From: Clostridia bacterium
Lineage (GTDB): Bacteria; Bacillota; Clostridia; Acetivibrionales; JAFADI01
Direction: 5' to 3'
NCBI GenBank assembly: GCA_026418695.1
Contig: JAOAAU010000009.1
Span: 124,001-188,000 of the forward strand
DNA length: 64,000 nt
The notes below the pieces were generated by a model. It saw nothing but the letters and a program-made list of their open reading frames with translations, did no database searches and was not told where the DNA came from. Both the position numbers and the translations under genes were made by a program. Of this stretch, positions 61,000 through 64,000 are shown in pieces. Numbering within the stretch: the first letter of the stretch is position 1; the number at the start of each line of letters is the position of its first letter.

Positions 61000-62634
61000 A
61001 TGGAAGGATTCATTGAGATTTTCAACCGGATGCTGGTATCCTCCGGGATGGCTTGTTTACTGGCAGGGATGATCCTGCTTGCCAAGCTTGCTTTTAATCG
61101 TAAGTTGAGTCCTTCATGGCATTATTACATATGGTTCTTGCTAATCCTCAGGTTGATGCTGCCGTTTTCTCTGGAGAGTTCAATCAGCATATTCAATATA
61201 GTCAAACCTGCCATCCAGCAGGTAATGCCAAACCAAGGCCAAGCTTCTCTGAATGGATTCGATCAGCATGAAGTTGCTAAAGAAACTGTTGGAGTTAACC
61301 CGAATACTGAAAACCGGCAAAATCAACTCAATAAGGGGGAGGTCAATGAGAAAAGCAAGGATTTCATTACTCCTGCCTATCCAATAGATTTGAAGTTGAT
61401 GCTAATTGCAATATGGTTGTTCGGAGTTCTTATTAGTTCACTATACATCATTAGGATGAACCTGAAGCTTTTTCGGAAAATAAAATCGGTGCTTCCTGCA
61501 GACGATGCATTAACCAGCGGGGTTTTAAATGAATGCAAAACAAAAATGAATATTAATAGGGATATTCCTGTCCTATACACGGAAGCAATTTGCTCCCCGT
61601 CTTTATACGGCTTTTGGGATCCAAAGATTTTACTTCCAAATACTTTGAAGGGAAAAGTGAGCCGGGAGGAATTGAGCTTTATCCTGATTCATGAACTTGC
61701 ACATCTTCAGCGCTGCGATCATTTATTCAATTGGATGGTCGTTTTGCTAAAGGCAGTACACTGGTTTAATCCTGTAATATGGTATGCATTCTATCGAATG
61801 AGAATTGACTGTGAGGTTGCCTGCGATGCGCTTGCATTGTCCTATTTGAACCCAAAAGAGCAAAGAGAATACGGATATGCGCTCATCAATCTTTTGAAAA
61901 TGCTTTCGAAGTCTTCATGGATTCCCGGAACGACAGGAATGATCGCGGGAAAATCTCAAATGGAAAGAAGGATCACCATGATTTCACTATTTAAAAAGGA
62001 ATCTGTACAATGGGTTTTTATAGCGGTCATACTTTTTATTGCCATCGGCTTTGTCGGATTGACGGACGCCAAGCATGAAAAGGATATTCGTGAGCTGCGA
62101 CAAACGATTGAAGAATCGAACTCTTTACAGCAAGCCCTAACGAAAGTGGAAAATGAAAAAAATATACTTGAGCAAAAAGCGAATGCATTAAAAGAACAAA
62201 TCGAAAGAAATAAAATACTTTCCGGCACAGCGGATGTTGAGGGAAAAGGAGTAGTTGTCACCATCACTGATGGTAAAAACTCATACTGTGACGATAACCT
62301 TTTGCGAGATGTAATTAACGAATTAGTCAGTGCCGGCGCAGAAGCGGTTGCAGTTAACAACGAGCGCTTTGTTTCCACCAGTGAAATAAGAACTTCTGGA
62401 GGAACCACCCTGATTAACGGTCGTGCTTATTCCAGTCCTTATGACATTAAAGCCATAGGGAATCCGGAGGTATTGGAGTCGGCGATAAGAATCCGTGGAG
62501 GAATAGCAGAAAAATTAGAGGTTTTTAAACTTGAGCTCAAAATTCAAAAGGAAGAAAAACTGTTTATACCCAAATTCAAAGGTGAAATGCAGTTCAAATA
62601 TGCTCAGCCCATAGAATCAGACAGTAAGGAGTAG
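61000..62634 (+). CDS. BlaR1-type M56 membrane metalloprotease with a C-terminal DUF881 domain
   Basis: 544 residues. The N-terminal membrane part has helices at about 10-29, 37-56, 128-150 and 337-356; the zinc motif HELAH is at residues 231-235 (FILIHELAHLQRCDHLF), with the downstream EVACD region (C-E-V-A-C-D). Instead of the penicillin-binding sensor domain of BlaR1, residues about 362-410 are a coiled coil and 410-540 are a DUF881-like domain (VEGKGVVVTITDG, INELVSAGAEAVAVNNERFV, DIKAIGNPEVLESA). Overlaps the repressor operon by close spacing. Likely a sensor-protease for an unknown extracellular cue. Confidence 0.9.
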   Translation: MEGFIEIFNRMLVSSGMACLLAGMILLAKLAFNRKLSPSWHYYIWFLLILRLMLPFSLESSISIFNIVKPAIQQVMPNQGQASLNGFDQHEVAKETVGVNPNTENRQNQLNKGEVNEKSKDFITPAYPIDLKLMLIAIWLFGVLISSLYIIRMNLKLFRKIKSVLPADDALTSGVLNECKTKMNINRDIPVLYTEAICSPSLYGFWDPKILLPNTLKGKVSREELSFILIHELAHLQRCDHLFNWMVVLLKAVHWFNPVIWYAFYRMRIDCEVACDALALSYLNPKEQREYGYALINLLKMLSKSSWIPGTTGMIAGKSQMERRITMISLFKKESVQWVFIAVILFIAIGFVGLTDAKHEKDIRELRQTIEESNSLQQALTKVENEKNILEQKANALKEQIERNKILSGTADVEGKGVVVTITDGKNSYCDDNLLRDVINELVSAGAEAVAVNNERFVSTSEIRTSGGTTLINGRAYSSPYDIKAIGNPEVLESAIRIRGGIAEKLEVFKLELKIQKEEKLFIPKFKGEMQFKYAQPIESDSKE

Positions 62635-62702
62635 CAGCGGTTCAGAACGCACTTGTATTCTGGAAGTGCTAATAGGGTATGAATCCGGCTGGGAGGGTCA
62701 CA

Positions 62703-63380
62703 ATGACTTGGATTTTAAAGAGAATGAATTTAAAGTGGAGCATTACGCTGGTAATTGTAATTTCAATATCTATTTTTTACTGCATCCGATCTATAGAACA
62801 CAAAAAGGACCTGGAAGAAATACGTCATTCTGTGATCAGCGCTGAAATATTAAAAAAGGCGATCCGTGAAAGAGAAAATAATTATGAGGAAGTTAAAAGC
62901 AAGATCATACAGATGAAAACCATGATGAAAAGCGATCAACTCAAAGCAGGCGTGATCGATATACAAGGAAAGGGAATCATTATAACGCTCTCAGACAGTG
63001 AGGACAAGACTCTGAAAAATTCAGATTTGCCTAGATTGATTATTCATGCATCAGACATACAGCAGGTTTTGCAGGACCTAATTCATGCAGGAGCAGAAGC
63101 GGTAGCGATCAACGATGAACGTATTGTCACCACAACCCAGGTAAAATCGGGAGGGCCGGTTCTAATTATTAATAGCAGCAAGGTCGCAGGGCCTTATAAG
63201 ATAAAAGCAATCGGAGACACGGAAGCATTGATCACCAATTTGAAAAAAGACAGTACGATTCTTAAACTGCTGGAGATGGACAAAATCGGAGTGAAGATTG
63301 AAAAGTCAGATAAGGTTTTATTACCGGGCTATAAGGGCAAGATTCATTTTCAATATTCAAAATTGGTAAGTTCAAATTAA
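62703..63380 (+). CDS. DUF881 membrane protein
   Basis: 225 residues: one N-terminal helix (about 13-30), coiled coil (about 38-85) and a DUF881 domain (about 90-220) with IQGKGIIITLSD, LIHAGAEAVAINDERIV and YKIKAIGDTEALI. It parallels the C-terminal half of the preceding M56 protease almost segment for segment, so the two DUF881 domains may interact. ATG 62703 follows GGGAGG. DUF881 proteins in Firmicutes are known near cell-division genes (YlxW/YlxX); here the context is the BlaI-type operon. Confidence 0.9.
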   Translation: MTWILKRMNLKWSITLVIVISISIFYCIRSIEHKKDLEEIRHSVISAEILKKAIRERENNYEEVKSKIIQMKTMMKSDQLKAGVIDIQGKGIIITLSDSEDKTLKNSDLPRLIIHASDIQQVLQDLIHAGAEAVAINDERIVTTTQVKSGGPVLIINSSKVAGPYKIKAIGDTEALITNLKKDSTILKLLEMDKIGVKIEKSDKVLLPGYKGKIHFQYSKLVSSN

Positions 63381-63538
63381 AAAGTCCAAGAAATATCAAT
63401 ATGTATCGGAAAGCGAACCCAAAGGATGATTGGCTTTCTAATAGCAAAATGGTAAAATATGAAATGAGATTCTTGTACAGCTTTGAATATACCTAATTCC
63501 AGAAATAGAAAAAAACATTCAATGGGGGGAGTGACCAA

Positions 63539-64000
63539 GTGAATCAAATCAAAGTTGAAAAATTCTACAACCTGTTTGCAAATGAATACGCAAAATTGTT
63601 TTTTAATGAATTAGACCAAAAACCTTTTGATCGAGACTTCTTGAAACGGTTTGCAGGACTGATTGAGCCAAATGGAAAAGTATGCGATATTGGCTGCGGC
63701 CCGGGAGAAGTAGCCAGATATTTGAAAGATCAGGGCATTGATGTGTTTGGGGTCGATCTATCCGATGAAATGATTCAGGAAGCGAAGAAATTGAACCCGG
63801 ATATTTCATTTCAACGCGGAAATATGATGGCACTGCATCTCAAGGATAACGAATTGAGCGGGATATCAGCCGCCTATGCGATTGTAAACTTGACGCAATC
63901 TGAAATTATAGCTGCGATCAAGGAGTTTAATCGAGTCCTTAATGTAAATGGGTTTCTTTTAGTCTCATTTCATATTGGAAATAATGATGTCCTGCCTGTG
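63539..64000 (+). CDS. SAM-dependent methyltransferase (3' end outside window)
   Basis: GTG 63539 follows GGGGGGAG and opens a frame running to the window end (154 codons). The visible part starts MNQIKVEKFYNLFANEYAKL, with SAM site VCDIGCGPGEVARYL, motif II VFGVDLSDEMIQEA, FQRGNMMAL and LNVNGFLLVSFH. It belongs to the class I UbiE-like/Methyltransf_11 or _25 group. Its substrate cannot be inferred from the fragment. An AT-rich stretch of about 160 bases separates it from the DUF881 gene, with no clear terminator. Confidence 0.88.
   Translation, partial: MNQIKVEKFYNLFANEYAKLFFNELDQKPFDRDFLKRFAGLIEPNGKVCDIGCGPGEVARYLKDQGIDVFGVDLSDEMIQEAKKLNPDISFQRGNMMALHLKDNELSGISAAYAIVNLTQSEIIAAIKEFNRVLNVNGFLLVSFHIGNNDVLPV

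Noticed and set aside
1-64000. CRISPR array, prophage or complete insertion sequence
   Set aside because: No regularly spaced direct repeats, integrase, phage structural genes or transposase with terminal repeats were seen.

Overview
The window reads as a chromosomal segment of a spore-forming Firmicute of class Clostridia. Evidence seen directly: an alpha/beta-type small acid-soluble spore protein, a Phe T-box leader, a glmS ribozyme, an L20-type leader ahead of infC-rpmI-rplT, a ydaO-type c-di-AMP riboswitch, strong AGGAGG ribosome-binding sites, many GTG/TTG starts, and U-rich hairpin terminators. LL-diaminopimelate aminotransferase, an AmmeMemoRadiSam pair and copper-amine-oxidase-type stalk domains fit anaerobic Clostridia, perhaps the Ruminiclostridium/Acetivibrio side; that placement is inference. 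No prophage, integrase, CRISPR array or intact insertion sequence was seen, and both ends of the window cut genes.

Layout. 1-9112: a MacB/FtsX-type ABC export system (permease cut at the window start, ATPase, lipoprotein membrane-fusion subunit), then an OmpR-type response regulator with its histidine kinase, then a second paralogous permease. 9303-12995: late cobalamin genes (cobD, cobU, cobS, cobC) followed by an ECF transporter S component. 13167-16969: MBL-fold hydrolase, a minimal chemotaxis-type receptor and a stalk-domain secreted protein. 17279-21500: aconitase, a GntR/FCD regulator and citrate synthase, with a perfect palindrome over the aconitase -10. 21680-26404: tRNA-Glu, an S41 peptidase, rRNA modification enzymes and methyltransferases. 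26598-29786: a CBM25-like protein with a Lys/Ala-rich tail, a 45-residue protein, infC (AUU start), rpmI, rplT and an RNA ribose methyltransferase. 29829-34405: GH1 glucosidase with a divergent AraC regulator, an orphan protein and dapL. 34485-38576: T-box, pheS, pheT. 38638-42818: SASP, Pcm, Pgi, phosphoesterase and a small membrane protein. 43121-44165: c-di-AMP riboswitch controlling an SH3-NlpC/P60 wall hydrolase. 44351-45864: tRNA-Leu, tiny ORFs and a zinc-ribbon protein. 45873-48250: a MEMO-AMMECR1 fusion and its radical SAM partner. 48398-56498: cdaA, cdaR, a COG2509 flavoprotein, glmM, the glmS ribozyme and glmS. 56635-60412: membrane proteins, PHP phosphoesterase, thioesterase and MBL hydrolase. 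60550-63380: a BlaI/BlaR1-type cassette whose sensor carries a DUF881 ectodomain and is followed by a second DUF881 protein. 63539-64000: a methyltransferase cut by the window end.

How the parts connect. The cdaA-cdaR-glmM-glmS block couples c-di-AMP synthesis to amino-sugar supply for the wall, and about 5 kb upstream a c-di-AMP riboswitch guards a wall hydrolase. The BlaI operator, M56 protease and two DUF881 proteins look like a wall- or envelope-stress circuit lacking the penicillin-binding sensor of classical BlaR1. The aconitase/GntR/citrate synthase cluster looks autoregulated through one operator. The most promising leads are the BlaR1-DUF881 cassette, the fused AmmeMemoRadiSam genes and the CBM25 protein with a histone-H1-like tail. 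All family calls are made by eye without database searches.
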